This document shows, in pieces, positions 49,226 through 59,756 of a DNA stretch of 60,824 bases. How positions within the stretch are numbered: the stretch's first letter is position 1; each line of letters starts with the position of its first letter. The notes under the pieces are model-generated. The model had not been told where the DNA came from, searched no databases, and was given only the letters and a program-made list of their open reading frames with translations. Position numbers and translations under genes: made by a program. The stretch covers positions 1 through 60,824 of the forward strand of contig KQ959635.1 of NCBI GenBank assembly GCA_001552895.1. Direction: 5' to 3'. This stretch comes from Tissierellia bacterium KA00581. Lineage in GTDB: Bacteria; Bacillota; Clostridia; Tissierellales; Peptoniphilaceae.

Positions 49226-52200
49226 ATGGCTGATGGTTCATTGATTTTTGATACAAAAATTGACGTTTCGGGTTTTGAAAAAGGTGTCGCAAAGTTAAGA
49301 GGAACAGCTGGTAAAGTTGGAGCTGGTATAGCAAAATCAATAGGGCTTGCAAGTGTTGCAACAAGTGCTTTAGGTGGTTTTGCTTTAAAAGCTGGTGCTA
49401 ACTTTGACGCTGGTATGAGTCAAGTTTCTGCTATTTCTGGAGCTTCTGGAAAAGACTTAGATATGTTAAGACAAAAAGCTAAGGATATGGGAGCTAGTAC
49501 AAAGTTTAGTGCGACAGAAAGTGCAGAGGCTTTAAAATATATGGCTATGGCTGGTTGGAAGCCTCAACAGATGATGGAAGGTCTTGACGGGGTTATAAAT
49601 TTAGCTGCTGCGAGTGGAGAAGATTTAGCTATGGTATCTGATATCGTAACTGACTCTTTAACTGCTTTCGGTATGAGTGCTGAACAGTCGGGAAAATTCG
49701 CTGATGTTTTAGCTGCAACTGCTACAAATGCAAATACCAACGTTGGAATGTTAGGGGAGAGTTTTAAATATGTTGCTCCTCTTTGTGGTGCTTTAGGATA
49801 TACGGCAGAAGATACATCGTTGGCACTTGGTTTAATGGCTAATGCTGGTGTTAAAAGTTCTCAAGCTGGTACTTCTCTTAAAAACTCACTTGCAAGACTT
49901 GCAAAACCTACAAAAGAAGTAGCAAACGGACTTAACCTTGTTGGATTAAGTGCAGAAGAATTACAAGGTATTCCACTTAATGAGGTTTTAAAGAAATTTA
50001 GAACACAATTTAAGAATTTAAGTGCAGATGAAAAAACCGCTGCTGCGAGTGCTATTTTTGGAAAAGAAGCAATGTCGGGAATGTTAGCGATTATTAATGC
50101 TAGTGATGATGATTTTAATAAGTTATCAAATGCTATTAATAATTCATCTGGTAGTGCTAAAAAAATGGCTAAGATTATGAATGACAACTTAAAGGGAGAT
50201 ATAACTATATTAAAAAGTGCTTTAGAGGGCTTTGGTATATCTTTATATGAAAATGTTGACAATCCTTTGAGAAATGTAGCACAAAGAGCGACAAAACACA
50301 TTGATAAACTTAATGAAACGGTCAAGAAAGATATAAATAAATTACCTGCCGTTATTGGTGAAATAATGGCTGATATTGTAACAAATATAGCTAATTCACT
50401 ACCTAAATTTATTAATATAGGTGTGGATATAATAACTAATTTAATTGAGGGAATTAATAAAAATTCAACGCAGATAGCAGATAGTGCAGTTAAGATAGGG
50501 GAAAGTTTATTAACTGGTATTATGACGATAGCTGAAAAGTTATTGATTTGTGGTGCTGAAATGGTGCTAAAGATTGGAGAGGGAATAGCTAAAAGTCTAC
50601 CTAGTTTGATAGATAATGCTTCTAATATGCTAAATAATCTTTTAAACTATTTCATTCAAAATGTCGATAGATTTTTTACTGTTGGTCTTAATATATTAAA
50701 TGCTCTCGCTGATGGTTTAGGTAAAAATTTACCTAATATAATTCCTAAAATAGTTGAGGCTATTGTTAAGTTAGTTGAGGCTTTTTCAAATAATATAGAA
50801 CGATTTATAGAAGTTGGTTTAAAGATAGTACAAGCAATAGGGCAAGGCTTGATAAATTCAATTCCTGTAATTACTGCTAATGCTGATAAGTTGTTAAAGG
50901 CTTTTGTTAAAATATTTACACTATTTAAAGCAGTAGCTATCGGAAAAAGAATTGTAACGGAGTTAGCTTTTGGAATTACTGGAAATAAAGATATATTAGC
51001 AAATGCTGGTATCACTTGTGTAAGTAATTTTTCAAAGTCTATAATTTCAAAAATGGAATCTGTAAAAAAAGCAGGAAAAGAAATTATAGGGATGTTACAA
51101 AGGTCTATAATGACAGGAAAGCGTGATTTAAACGCTGTTGGAGCTAATTTATTAAATAGTTTTAGTTCTGGCATGGGTAGTAAAATTGGTTTTCTATCTT
51201 CCGTTGGTAGTAAGATAGGTGGTATTTTCGCGAAAGGTTTAGCTGGTTGCAGTTCTATGTTAGTTGGCGTTGGTGCGAAATTAATAGCAGTTTTAATGGT
51301 AACTTTATCTAATCCTATTGGTTTAGCTACCGTTGGTATTACTCTTTTAGCTGCTTTTTTAGGAAGTTTTGACTTAAGTAAGATAGCAAGTAAAGCAGGA
51401 GAAATGATAGGTTCTTTAATTCGTGGATTAGGTCAAATGTTGCCTAAACTTTGGGAGTTTGTAAAGAATATCGGTAAAGGCATTATAAAAATGCTCAATC
51501 CTTTAAATCTACTTAAAGCTGGAGCTAATCTAATCGGTGGCATTATAAAAGGCATTAGAGGTAAGAAAGATGATGTCGAGCAAGCCACAAAAGAAACTGT
51601 TGAAAATGGAGCTAATAAAGGAGCTGAAAGTGCTGATGTATCTAATGCACCTAAAAAGACAGTTGCTGAAATTGTAAAAGGAATTAAAGGTGGTAAAATT
51701 GATATATCTGAAGGCTTTAAAGAACTTGTACAAAGTGGCTTAAGTAATTCACAGATTAATCAAATTGCAAGAGACGCAGGAAAGTCAACAAATGATAGCT
51801 ATCTACAAGGATTAATCGATAATGGTTCAAGTGGTCTTAAAACAGCTTATAACAATTTAAGAACAACTACAAGTGATGAATTAGAGATAGTTGCAAAACT
51901 TGCAAAATTAAAAGGTATTGATACATTAAACGGCTTTACAGACGGAGTAGCACAAGACGGCACAAAGTTTGAGGAAGTAATCAAAGGTCTAAGGGAAAAA
52001 GGCTTACATGGTTTTGATTTAGCTGAAAAAGTTTTTGAATTAGGACAAAAAGGTATGTTACGTTATGGAGAGGGCTTAGAAGCTGAGCAACAATATGTTC
52101 AAGATAAAGCTAAGTTGATTGCTGAAACAGCTAGAAATCCTCTTGAATTTGCAGAACAAGCATTCGCAAGTGGTCTTATCAACTTACAAAAGTTTGGCGA

Positions 52201-53554
52201 GGGTGCTAATGAGGGAATGCAATTTGTTGAACAATATATTCAAAACGGCATTTTGCAAGGTAAAAGTTATTTAGAAATATCAGAAGAATTAAGACAAATG
52301 GGTTTAACTGATATGACGGCTTTTGCTGATGGAACAAACGGAGGACTTATACCAGTTCAAGATGCTTATGCAAAGTTAAAAGAAATGGGAGTTAGTGAAA
52401 CTCTTATTCCTGAAATTTTAAAATCTAACGGCTATCAAAATATTAGTAATTTAAGTCTTGGTATAGCAGACGGGAAGAGTTTGTTAGAATCGAGTTTGAT
52501 TACAAATATAAACGATCCTTTGTTTAATGAATTGCAAAAGGCACAACAACAAGCTGGAGTAGATGGAAAAAATATTGCAGACAATGTAGCAAATGGAATA
52601 ACTGACGGTAATCCAAACGTAAAAACTCAAATGGGTTGGCTAACTGAAAACATTGCACAAGAGCTAGATGTGTCAAAAAATAATAGCGATGTAAAATCTA
52701 AAGAAATGATGGATAACATTTCTAATAATGTAAAAAACGGAACTCCTCCTGTTACAAGTGGCATTAATTCAATGACTAAGTCAGTTGATAGCGATTTGAA
52801 CAAGTTAAAAAATAGTTCTAATGTTACTATGACAGGAGCTATGACTGGTATTAATTCATCTATTCAAAAAGGCTCTAATGATGTTAAGAATAATCTATCT
52901 AAAATGACTAAAGGCATTGATACTGATATTACAAAAACATCTGATAAAATGCAAAAAGATACTAAAAATATGATGGATAAATCTTCTGATAACGTGAAAA
53001 ACGGAGCTAATAAGATAAATAACGATATTAAAAATATGTGTCAGAGTGCTACAAGTAACATAAATAGTTTTCAATCTGATTTTTCACATGCAGGAACTAA
53101 CTTAATGTATGGCTTAGCTGGTGGTATCAGAAACGGAAGAAGTTCAGTAATAAATGCAGCCATTAATGTCATGCGTAGTGCTGTAAACGCTGCAAAATAT
53201 GAGGCTGGCATACATTCTCCGTCAAGGGTAATGCGTGATGAAGTAGGTATTATGCTTATGAAAGGTTTAGGTATCGGTATTGATAAAGAGGGCAAAAACA
53301 CAATGCAAAAAGCTAAAAGTTTTATGTCGGGAATTATTGATAAGATGAGTCAAGGCGTTGACTTTGAAATGAATACATTATTTGACGGAAAAGGTAGTTT
53401 TGAAAGAAGTTTTAACATCACAGAGAACGGAAATCTTGCGGTTGATATCGGCAATGGAAAGATTATTACTATTGTTGAACTTGATAAGAGAGAAGTCGGA
53501 AGAAGTGTATCAGAATATTCAAGCAGAGCAATTTCAAGAAGTAAAAAGAGGTAG
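49226..53554 (+). CDS. Tail tape measure protein
   Basis: 1442 residues, the largest gene. The TP901-type core (about 60-330: ASTKFSATESAEALKYMAMAGWKPQQMMEG and VGMLGESFKYVAPLCGALGYTAEDTSLALGLMANAGVKSSQAGTSLKNSLARL in pieces) sits at the N-terminus. Several hydrophobic segments (around 45-60 and 690-715) and Gly/Ala-rich helices follow. A C-terminal repetitive section has phrases like NNVKNG and SDNVKNG. At about 1.5 angstrom per residue it predicts a tail near 215 nm. GGAAAGGGGG-like site. Confidence 0.96.
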   Translation: MADGSLIFDTKIDVSGFEKGVAKLRGTAGKVGAGIAKSIGLASVATSALGGFALKAGANFDAGMSQVSAISGASGKDLDMLRQKAKDMGASTKFSATESAEALKYMAMAGWKPQQMMEGLDGVINLAAASGEDLAMVSDIVTDSLTAFGMSAEQSGKFADVLAATATNANTNVGMLGESFKYVAPLCGALGYTAEDTSLALGLMANAGVKSSQAGTSLKNSLARLAKPTKEVANGLNLVGLSAEELQGIPLNEVLKKFRTQFKNLSADEKTAAASAIFGKEAMSGMLAIINASDDDFNKLSNAINNSSGSAKKMAKIMNDNLKGDITILKSALEGFGISLYENVDNPLRNVAQRATKHIDKLNETVKKDINKLPAVIGEIMADIVTNIANSLPKFINIGVDIITNLIEGINKNSTQIADSAVKIGESLLTGIMTIAEKLLICGAEMVLKIGEGIAKSLPSLIDNASNMLNNLLNYFIQNVDRFFTVGLNILNALADGLGKNLPNIIPKIVEAIVKLVEAFSNNIERFIEVGLKIVQAIGQGLINSIPVITANADKLLKAFVKIFTLFKAVAIGKRIVTELAFGITGNKDILANAGITCVSNFSKSIISKMESVKKAGKEIIGMLQRSIMTGKRDLNAVGANLLNSFSSGMGSKIGFLSSVGSKIGGIFAKGLAGCSSMLVGVGAKLIAVLMVTLSNPIGLATVGITLLAAFLGSFDLSKIASKAGEMIGSLIRGLGQMLPKLWEFVKNIGKGIIKMLNPLNLLKAGANLIGGIIKGIRGKKDDVEQATKETVENGANKGAESADVSNAPKKTVAEIVKGIKGGKIDISEGFKELVQSGLSNSQINQIARDAGKSTNDSYLQGLIDNGSSGLKTAYNNLRTTTSDELEIVAKLAKLKGIDTLNGFTDGVAQDGTKFEEVIKGLREKGLHGFDLAEKVFELGQKGMLRYGEGLEAEQQYVQDKAKLIAETARNPLEFAEQAFASGLINLQKFGEGANEGMQFVEQYIQNGILQGKSYLEISEELRQMGLTDMTAFADGTNGGLIPVQDAYAKLKEMGVSETLIPEILKSNGYQNISNLSLGIADGKSLLESSLITNINDPLFNELQKAQQQAGVDGKNIADNVANGITDGNPNVKTQMGWLTENIAQELDVSKNNSDVKSKEMMDNISNNVKNGTPPVTSGINSMTKSVDSDLNKLKNSSNVTMTGAMTGINSSIQKGSNDVKNNLSKMTKGIDTDITKTSDKMQKDTKNMMDKSSDNVKNGANKINNDIKNMCQSATSNINSFQSDFSHAGTNLMYGLAGGIRNGRSSVINAAINVMRSAVNAAKYEAGIHSPSRVMRDEVGIMLMKGLGIGIDKEGKNTMQKAKSFMSGIIDKMSQGVDFEMNTLFDGKGSFERSFNITENGNLAVDIGNGKIITIVELDKREVGRSVSEYSSRAISRSKKR

Positions 53555-53556
53555 TT

Positions 53557-54243
53557 ATGGAAGTTATAAATGGTTTAAAATTAGATAAATATAAAGCTAA
53601 AATTTTACAACCTATTAGCATTTTAGGTACAGAAATAAAAAGACAAGAGTTTGAAAGTGCAAATGGAGAGGTCTTTTATTCGGATAAAAAATTAGGTTTA
53701 GCTACAATTAAATTTAAAATCGAATTAAAAGGTAATAGGTCTGAAATAAAAACTAACAAGTCTAAATTACTTAATGATATTGAAGTTTGTAAATTAGACT
53801 TGAACGATAGTAGAATTTATGAAGGTCGTTTTATTGAAAGTGGAGATGTAGAGGTTTATAACAATTTTGAAGTTATAGAAATTGAGGGAAAGTGTGCTGT
53901 ATATAACGGTACACTTAATCAACAAAATCAAAAAAGCAACGGCAAAATTGTTTTAAATTTAGAAAGTAATGTAATTACCCCTCTTTTAATTTCTATTAAA
54001 GGAAATGGTACAAATATTAGCATTAAGAGTAAAACTTTTAATATCTTTATAAAAGAGCTTAATGGAACAATTAAAATTGACGGAAAAGAAAAAACTGTAA
54101 AAAACGAAACCGGTGAAAATGTGTATAAGTTGGTGGATATGTTTGAATTTCCAAAAACTGATTTTTCAAATAACTTTGAAATAAATATATCTGGTACAGG
54201 AAATTTTGATACAAATATTAGTTATTATGAAAGGTTGATATAA
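53557..54243 (+). CDS. Distal tail protein (Dit)
   Basis: 228 residues in a beta-rich siphovirus tail-component pattern (NGLKLDKYKAKILQPISILGTEIKRQEFESANGEVFY near the start, GRFIESGDVEVYNNFEVIEIEGKCAVYNG in the middle). It begins two bases after the tape measure stop and is followed by the tail endopeptidase gene, the standard order. Confidence 0.88.
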   Translation: MEVINGLKLDKYKAKILQPISILGTEIKRQEFESANGEVFYSDKKLGLATIKFKIELKGNRSEIKTNKSKLLNDIEVCKLDLNDSRIYEGRFIESGDVEVYNNFEVIEIEGKCAVYNGTLNQQNQKSNGKIVLNLESNVITPLLISIKGNGTNISIKSKTFNIFIKELNGTIKIDGKEKTVKNETGENVYKLVDMFEFPKTDFSNNFEINISGTGNFDTNISYYERLI

Positions 54244-54244
54244 T

Positions 54245-57200
54245 ATGATTAATATTTTTGATAAAAGTAAAAATAAGGTCTTTATGACTGATAGAATTAT
54301 AGAGCCTTTTTTAACTTGTGATATAAATAAACTTGATGTACTAACTTTTGAAATAGATAAAGAAAATTTAAAGTATTTTGAGTTAGAGGGTTATGTAGAA
54401 ACTAAAGAGCAGATTTATGTAATTAAAGATATCGAAGAATTGCAATACACTTTTAAAATAGTAGCTTTACAAGAGATTGAAGAATTTGACGAGTATTTGA
54501 CAAATAAAACTTATCCAACAAAAACACTTGATTTTATGATTAAAGACTTATTGCCCAGTGGTTGGAGTTTAGTTTTTAAAGGAGATACTAAAAAAAGGAC
54601 TGTAACAGGTAATAATATCAATAAATTTAGCTTGATTAATGAAATTATACAAAAGTTTAAGGCTGAAATAAGGTTTGATAACAAAAAGAAAACTGTAACA
54701 GTTGGATATGATTTAGGAGAAGATAACGGTTCATACTTTACAGATGAATTGAATATAAAAGATATTCACTTTACTGCAGATAGTTATGATTTAGTTACTA
54801 GAATAATACCAATTGGACGTGATAATCTTGGTATCGAAAAGGTAAATGACGGTAAGGCTTATATTGATAATTTTGAATATTCAAAAAAGATAAAGACTAT
54901 GTATTGGGAAGATAACAGATATCTTAATGTGCATAGTCTTTTTGATGATGCAAATAAAAAATTAAAGAAATTATCAACTCCAAATATCACTTATGAAATT
55001 GATGTTATTGATTTAAGTGAGAATTTAAAATATGAATTTCTTAAAATGAATTTAGGGGATAAAGTAACTTTGATCAATAAAAATTCACAAAAAAAGGAAC
55101 AATTTAGAATAATTAAGTTAGTAAAATATTTTAAAGACAGTTTTAGAAATGAAATCACTTTAGGAACTAAAGTGCCAGATTTAACAACTGATGAAGATAA
55201 GTTGAGGGAAGTTTTTAATGAAAATTGGGAAAAGACAAAGACTTATTTTGAAGTTGTAGATGGTAAAATTACAGGAATTATAGACACAGTAAAATCAAGT
55301 GAAACTAATATAGAGAAAATGAAATCAGAAGTTGTTCAAACTGCTGATGAAATAAAATTAAAAATTTCAAAATATGATGGACTACTTGGAGAAACATCAA
55401 AAAAACAGCTTGAAATCTTACAAAAGATGGATAGTTTAGAAAGTTCTATTTATGAATCTACACAACTTGGAAAAGATAATTTTTTAAAAAATATATTTTT
55501 AAATTTGAGTGATACAAAAGAATTTAAAGAATATTTAAAATTAGAAAATGGTTCATACAGTTTAAAATTTCTATCAAAAGGAGATGTTGAAGTATATTTT
55601 GTTGTAAGTTATAAAGATGAAAATAGAAAATATCAATATAAATATCCTAAAAAGTTTTTAAGTTTAAAAAAAGTTGGAAGAAACTTTAATGATTTAAGTT
55701 TTAAAGAGCATTTAATTTCTTTTAAAGTTCCAAAATTATATAAAGATATGTATGTTTCATATAAAAGCAAAAACGGTGCTGAATTAAAAGAAATACATTT
55801 AGGAAAATTATTGTCTAAAGAAAATGCAGATAGGATAACAAGACTTAAGCAAGATTTAGACGGCTTTAAATTAACGGCTGAAAATAATATAAATAAGGTT
55901 AAAAGTGAATTTAATGTAAAAGCTGATGAAATAAGTAGTAAAGTTGAAAATGTTGAAAATAAGATAACAACTGAAATAGCACAATCGACAAACGAGATAA
56001 CTCAAAGTGTTAGTTCTAAAATTAATGATGTTAAAAGTGAAATTGCTACGAGTACATCTGCACAAATAAAAGCAAGTACAGACGGTATTAATCTTGAGTT
56101 TAATAAAAAGTTTGAAAATTTACAAATTGGAGCTGTGAATATGGCTCTTGAAAGTAGATATACAAAAAATGATTTGTGGTTTGGCTATCAGCTAACTAAG
56201 AAAGAAATTACAACTATCAGTGATACAAGCGATGGGTGGAACGGATTTAAGCGACTGACTTTCACTAACTTTAAAGATTTAGGAGAAGGCTCTAATTTTA
56301 ATTTAGCTTGTGGATATTCTTTGCATAAGGATTCAACATTTGATGAGGGCAGAGAGTATGTTATAAGCTTTTTGGCAAAAAATTATGGTGAATTTCCAAT
56401 AACTTTTTGGATGAATGGATTTAAAAAAACTGATAGAGTAACTTTACCTGGTGGAAGTTCAAGAAAAATTATTTTAAAAGCTACTAAAGGAAATTCTAAA
56501 CATTCACAAATAGCAGTTAGTACACACAAATTTGGTTACAATGTAAAATTCGCGATAGCAGAATTAATGGTAGAAAAAGGTACAATTCCAAGTCAATGGA
56601 GAATAGCACCTTTCGAAAGAGTTAATAAAGATAATGTAATATCAAGTATAAATCTATCAGAGGAAGGGGTTAAAATCAGAGCTAAAAATATTGAACTTGA
56701 CGGTGATGTTATAGCAAGTAAGCTAACAGCTAAAAATCTGTATGGAAACTATATTGACGGAGCTGTAATAAATGGTAGCACAATAAAAATCGGCAATTAT
56801 GGATATTTTAGACCAAATTCAAGTGGTTTTGTTGCTGTTGCTCCTCGAAACAAATATGCAAATGACGGGATAGGAATGCAATTAAGTGGTAACGCCGATG
56901 GCTCTCCAAGTGGAATTTTCCTCTTTGAAAGTAACAATATATCACAAGGTGGAACACACGACATAACGCAAAAAGATTTATTAACCGTATGGGGTGCAAA
57001 TACAATGGCTTTTAAGTACAATGGACGTTGGGAAAAAGAAGGAAAGGCAATTTGCACAAATAAATACAGGAACTCTGTAATTAGGTTTGGTAATGTTAAT
57101 ATGTATGCGGTATCTTCCATTTGCTATGGAGATGACGGCGAACTCTATTTTGATGATGGGACAGATGGTGATACTCATGGTTGGTTTGTAAAAGTTGATA

Positions 57201-57517
57201 GAAGTTATTCAGATATAAGACTTAAAAAAAATATAAAGATTTGTAAAGAAAGCGGACTTGATTTAATCAAAAAAATCAATTTTAAATCTTTTGCTTGGAA
57301 GAAAAAAGCTAAACGAAAGCAAAAAAAATATACTAAAATAGGTATTATAGCACAAGATTTAGAAAAGATTGATGATAGTTTAGTTTATACAGAACCTAAC
57401 GGTACAAAATGTATTGACGATTTTAGACTTTTGGCAGTTACTACAAAAGCAGTACAAGAATTAAATAAAAAAGTTGAGGAACTTCAACTTAAAATAAAGC
57501 AATTAGAAGAAAGGTAG
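54245..57517 (+). CDS. Tail fibre/endopeptidase-type protein with S74 chaperone
   Basis: 1090 residues. The N-terminal third (about 1-340) is the prophage tail (Tal/Gp18-like) baseplate fold. Coiled-coil fibre regions follow (about 350-380, 560-640). A beta-rich carbohydrate-binding-like section lies at about 640-800. The C-terminal ~105 residues are a peptidase S74 intramolecular chaperone: Ser989 and Lys994 (SDIRLK) fit the Ser/Lys cleavage dyad, and ITRIAGIIAQDLE-like residues (KIGIIAQDLEKI) and a final coiled coil follow. It probably trimerises, then self-cleaves before Ser989. Confidence 0.9.
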   Translation: MINIFDKSKNKVFMTDRIIEPFLTCDINKLDVLTFEIDKENLKYFELEGYVETKEQIYVIKDIEELQYTFKIVALQEIEEFDEYLTNKTYPTKTLDFMIKDLLPSGWSLVFKGDTKKRTVTGNNINKFSLINEIIQKFKAEIRFDNKKKTVTVGYDLGEDNGSYFTDELNIKDIHFTADSYDLVTRIIPIGRDNLGIEKVNDGKAYIDNFEYSKKIKTMYWEDNRYLNVHSLFDDANKKLKKLSTPNITYEIDVIDLSENLKYEFLKMNLGDKVTLINKNSQKKEQFRIIKLVKYFKDSFRNEITLGTKVPDLTTDEDKLREVFNENWEKTKTYFEVVDGKITGIIDTVKSSETNIEKMKSEVVQTADEIKLKISKYDGLLGETSKKQLEILQKMDSLESSIYESTQLGKDNFLKNIFLNLSDTKEFKEYLKLENGSYSLKFLSKGDVEVYFVVSYKDENRKYQYKYPKKFLSLKKVGRNFNDLSFKEHLISFKVPKLYKDMYVSYKSKNGAELKEIHLGKLLSKENADRITRLKQDLDGFKLTAENNINKVKSEFNVKADEISSKVENVENKITTEIAQSTNEITQSVSSKINDVKSEIATSTSAQIKASTDGINLEFNKKFENLQIGAVNMALESRYTKNDLWFGYQLTKKEITTISDTSDGWNGFKRLTFTNFKDLGEGSNFNLACGYSLHKDSTFDEGREYVISFLAKNYGEFPITFWMNGFKKTDRVTLPGGSSRKIILKATKGNSKHSQIAVSTHKFGYNVKFAIAELMVEKGTIPSQWRIAPFERVNKDNVISSINLSEEGVKIRAKNIELDGDVIASKLTAKNLYGNYIDGAVINGSTIKIGNYGYFRPNSSGFVAVAPRNKYANDGIGMQLSGNADGSPSGIFLFESNNISQGGTHDITQKDLLTVWGANTMAFKYNGRWEKEGKAICTNKYRNSVIRFGNVNMYAVSSICYGDDGELYFDDGTDGDTHGWFVKVDRSYSDIRLKKNIKICKESGLDLIKKINFKSFAWKKKAKRKQKKYTKIGIIAQDLEKIDDSLVYTEPNGTKCIDDFRLLAVTTKAVQELNKKVEELQLKIKQLEER

Positions 57518-57524
57518 GTACAAT

Positions 57525-58148
57525 ATGAGTAAAATTACACGTATTATAGCAACGAAATTTGGTGGAGAATGGGACATTAGAGCGATGAGAGATGATTTTC
57601 AAGAAATCAAAACTAATGTAAAAGATGAATTTAAGCAAAATTTTGAAAGTTTTGTAAATTCTTTGGAAGAAATCAAAACCGAAAAGGAAATTGAAAATGA
57701 AATGAAAAATGAGTTATTAAGTAAGATAACTGAAAATTCAAGTGATGAAGAAAAGTATAAAAACTTAAAATTCTATGATAAGTGGGAAGATAGAAAGAAA
57801 TATAAAATAGGTGCTATTGTAAAACAATTTGTATCAAATGAAGAAATTTTATTTAGATGCAAAAAAGAACACGAAAGTGATTATGGTATAATGCCGACTT
57901 TATCAACTGAACATTGGGAAAAGATACCTAACGGAAAAGAAGAACCTAAAAATCCACTTTTACCAAAGGAAAAGCCAGACCTTTATAATAATGAAAAAAC
58001 TTATAAGAAAGGTACAGATTTAGAAAGCGACAGATACTGTATTTTTAATGATAAAGTTTATGAATATGTTGGAGATGAACCAAGCGACGGTAAAAGCCCA
58101 TTTTCTTATCCACAACTTTGGAAAGAAATAGGTAAATGGCAAGATTAG
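57525..58148 (+). CDS. Tail accessory protein with two carbohydrate-binding-like modules
   Basis: 207 residues. A helical N-terminus (about 1-80) precedes two related aromatic-rich modules: YDKWEDRKKYKIGAIVKQF to HWEKI (about 86-136) and LYNNEKTYKKGTDL to LWKEIGKW (about 155-205). These resemble the small CBM5/12 chitin-binding-type folds that occur in phage tails. Likely role: binding to the cell surface. AGGTAGG site. Confidence 0.7.
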   Translation: MSKITRIIATKFGGEWDIRAMRDDFQEIKTNVKDEFKQNFESFVNSLEEIKTEKEIENEMKNELLSKITENSSDEEKYKNLKFYDKWEDRKKYKIGAIVKQFVSNEEILFRCKKEHESDYGIMPTLSTEHWEKIPNGKEEPKNPLLPKEKPDLYNNEKTYKKGTDLESDRYCIFNDKVYEYVGDEPSDGKSPFSYPQLWKEIGKWQD

Positions 58149-58149
58149 T

Positions 58150-58175
58150 GAGGGAGTTTATAACTTCCTCTTTTA
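58150..58175 (+). terminator. Terminator after the carbohydrate-binding-like gene
   Basis: GAGGGAGTT (58150-58158) pairs with AACTTCCTC (58162-58170), one G-U pair, followed by TTTT. Confidence 0.75.
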
Positions 58176-58194
58176 ATTTAGAAAGGAGATAGCA

Positions 58195-59079
58195 ATGGCA
58201 TTACAACCAATCAACATAAAAGTTACTGATGATGTTGAAAATTATATAACGGCTGAAATGGACGCAAAGATTTATTCACAGTTAGTTAGTGAGGGAATAG
58301 CTAAAGATGTTGGAAATGCTTGTAAGGTAGTAATTGGCGAAAATGATATAAAAATCCAAAACGGACTTTTCAACATAGGGGGTTATTTTGCAAGTATAAA
58401 AGATTTTCATAGCATATCAAAACCAGTTCAAAATGATTTTTTTGTAAAAGCTAAATTTGTAAAAGGTGTATCTCAAGATGAGTTTACAATTTATACTGAT
58501 ACAAATAAAGATTTAGTTCAACAAGACTTGTTCAACGGTGGTACTATAAGAGAGTTACTTATAGCAGAGGTACGCAACAAAAACGAAGTTACAATGAAAA
58601 GTGTAAATTTATCTTTAGCAGAAATCAGAAACGCTTTACAGAGTATTTTAGAAGTTGAAAATCAAAGAGTTAAAGCTGAAAAAGAAAGAATTGAAAAAGA
58701 AATAGAAAGACAAAAAAAGATAGCTGAATTTGATAAACTTGTAAAAAGTTTTGATGGTACTAAAATTTCGCAGAGGTTAGACGATTTAAAAACAGATTTA
58801 AGAAATGATTTAGATTATTTAAAAAAAGATTTAAGCGATAGCATACAAAGTAAAATGGGCGATCTTGAAACATGTTTTTACAAAGATTTAGGCACTCAAG
58901 AAACTAAATTACTAGCGTTGATAGGAGAACTATGTTCTGATGGAACTAAACCGTTAGACAGACCATTAGGCGATGACCCAACATACTATTCATTAAGAAA
59001 AGTAGATGGTAAACTTTGCATAATAAACGGAACTATAAATGAGTTAAAAGAATTTACAAAAACGCAACAAGGAGGTTAA
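58195..59079 (+). CDS. Baseplate/upper-fibre-like tail protein
   Basis: 294 residues. The N-terminal ~140 form a beta-rich domain (IKVTDDVENYITAEMDAKIYSQL, GLFNIGGYFASIKDF) like BppU-type upper baseplate proteins, with a helical coiled coil (about 145-225) after it and a small C-terminal region. AAAGGAG site. A tail role is likely from position; exact family uncertain. Confidence 0.6.
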   Translation: MALQPINIKVTDDVENYITAEMDAKIYSQLVSEGIAKDVGNACKVVIGENDIKIQNGLFNIGGYFASIKDFHSISKPVQNDFFVKAKFVKGVSQDEFTIYTDTNKDLVQQDLFNGGTIRELLIAEVRNKNEVTMKSVNLSLAEIRNALQSILEVENQRVKAEKERIEKEIERQKKIAEFDKLVKSFDGTKISQRLDDLKTDLRNDLDYLKKDLSDSIQSKMGDLETCFYKDLGTQETKLLALIGELCSDGTKPLDRPLGDDPTYYSLRKVDGKLCIINGTINELKEFTKTQQGG

Positions 59080-59080
59080 A

Positions 59081-59518
59081 ATGGCTTTAGAGAAAATAAC
59101 AATAGCGACGGAAGAAAAACAAGATGAAATTTTACAAAGTGTCAGTAATATCCCTGGTTTATTTATACAGTTAATTGGAGAATTAGCAAAAAAAGACGAT
59201 ATAAAAGAGTTGAAAGATTTAATTCAAGTAACGCTTTTAAATTTTCTTTTCCAAATAAAAGTAGGTGATAACACTAAAGAAAGTAATTGTAAGTATCTTT
59301 TAATTGGAGTTACTACAAAACAAGATAGGGTTTTTGATAGATTAAAAGCGACTGACACATCAGGAGGTTTAGTAGACCGAGCTGAGTGTGCGAAATGTAT
59401 ATCTGATAGAACTATAAAAATGTGTGACAAAACATTTTATTTGCCAAACAAAACTTTGATTGTAACAGAATTCGATATGTACGGAAGTGAAAGTGCATTA
59501 ATGTTAAAATTGGATTAG
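59081..59518 (+). CDS. Phage protein of unknown function (145 aa)
   Basis: 145 residues with AAGGAGG. A helical first half and a C-terminal part with four cysteines (ESNCKYLL, ECAKCISD, KMCDK). It sits between tail and lysis genes. No family recognised. Confidence 0.6.
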   Translation: MALEKITIATEEKQDEILQSVSNIPGLFIQLIGELAKKDDIKELKDLIQVTLLNFLFQIKVGDNTKESNCKYLLIGVTTKQDRVFDRLKATDTSGGLVDRAECAKCISDRTIKMCDKTFYLPNKTLIVTEFDMYGSESALMLKLD

Positions 59519-59524
59519 TAAAAA

Positions 59525-59650
59525 ATGAATAATGAATTTATAATAAATGAACTTGCTTTAAAGATTGCACAGCTTGAAGTTGAAAAAGCATTTTTAAAAA
59601 GCAAAAATCAAGAATTAAAAGCAAAATTACAAGAAAAAAGAAAAAGATAA
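59525..59650 (+). CDS. 41-aa coiled-coil peptide
   Basis: A 41-residue frame from ATG 59525 encodes a single amphipathic helix (ELALKIAQLEVEKAFLKSKNQELKAKLQEKRKR in pieces). The ribosome site is weak. Many phages carry such a small XkdX-region peptide here; likely real but unproven. Confidence 0.5.
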   Translation: MNNEFIINELALKIAQLEVEKAFLKSKNQELKAKLQEKRKR

Positions 59651-59756
59651 CGAAGTTTAGGCATAGTCTAGCATTAAAAAACAAAAATAATTAAAAATAG
59701 GCTATGTTTTAGGCTAAATGTTGAAATATCAATATTAAAGGGAGGTGGTTTGTATT

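Noticed and set aside
49861-51174. 154- and 172-aa minus-strand frames opposite the tape measure gene
   Set aside because: Antisense to a clear TP901-type gene; composition mirrors its Ala/Lys codons and no start signal is present.
54245-57517. Diversity-generating retroelement target in the tail fibre gene
   Set aside because: No reverse transcriptase gene or template repeat is present in the window.
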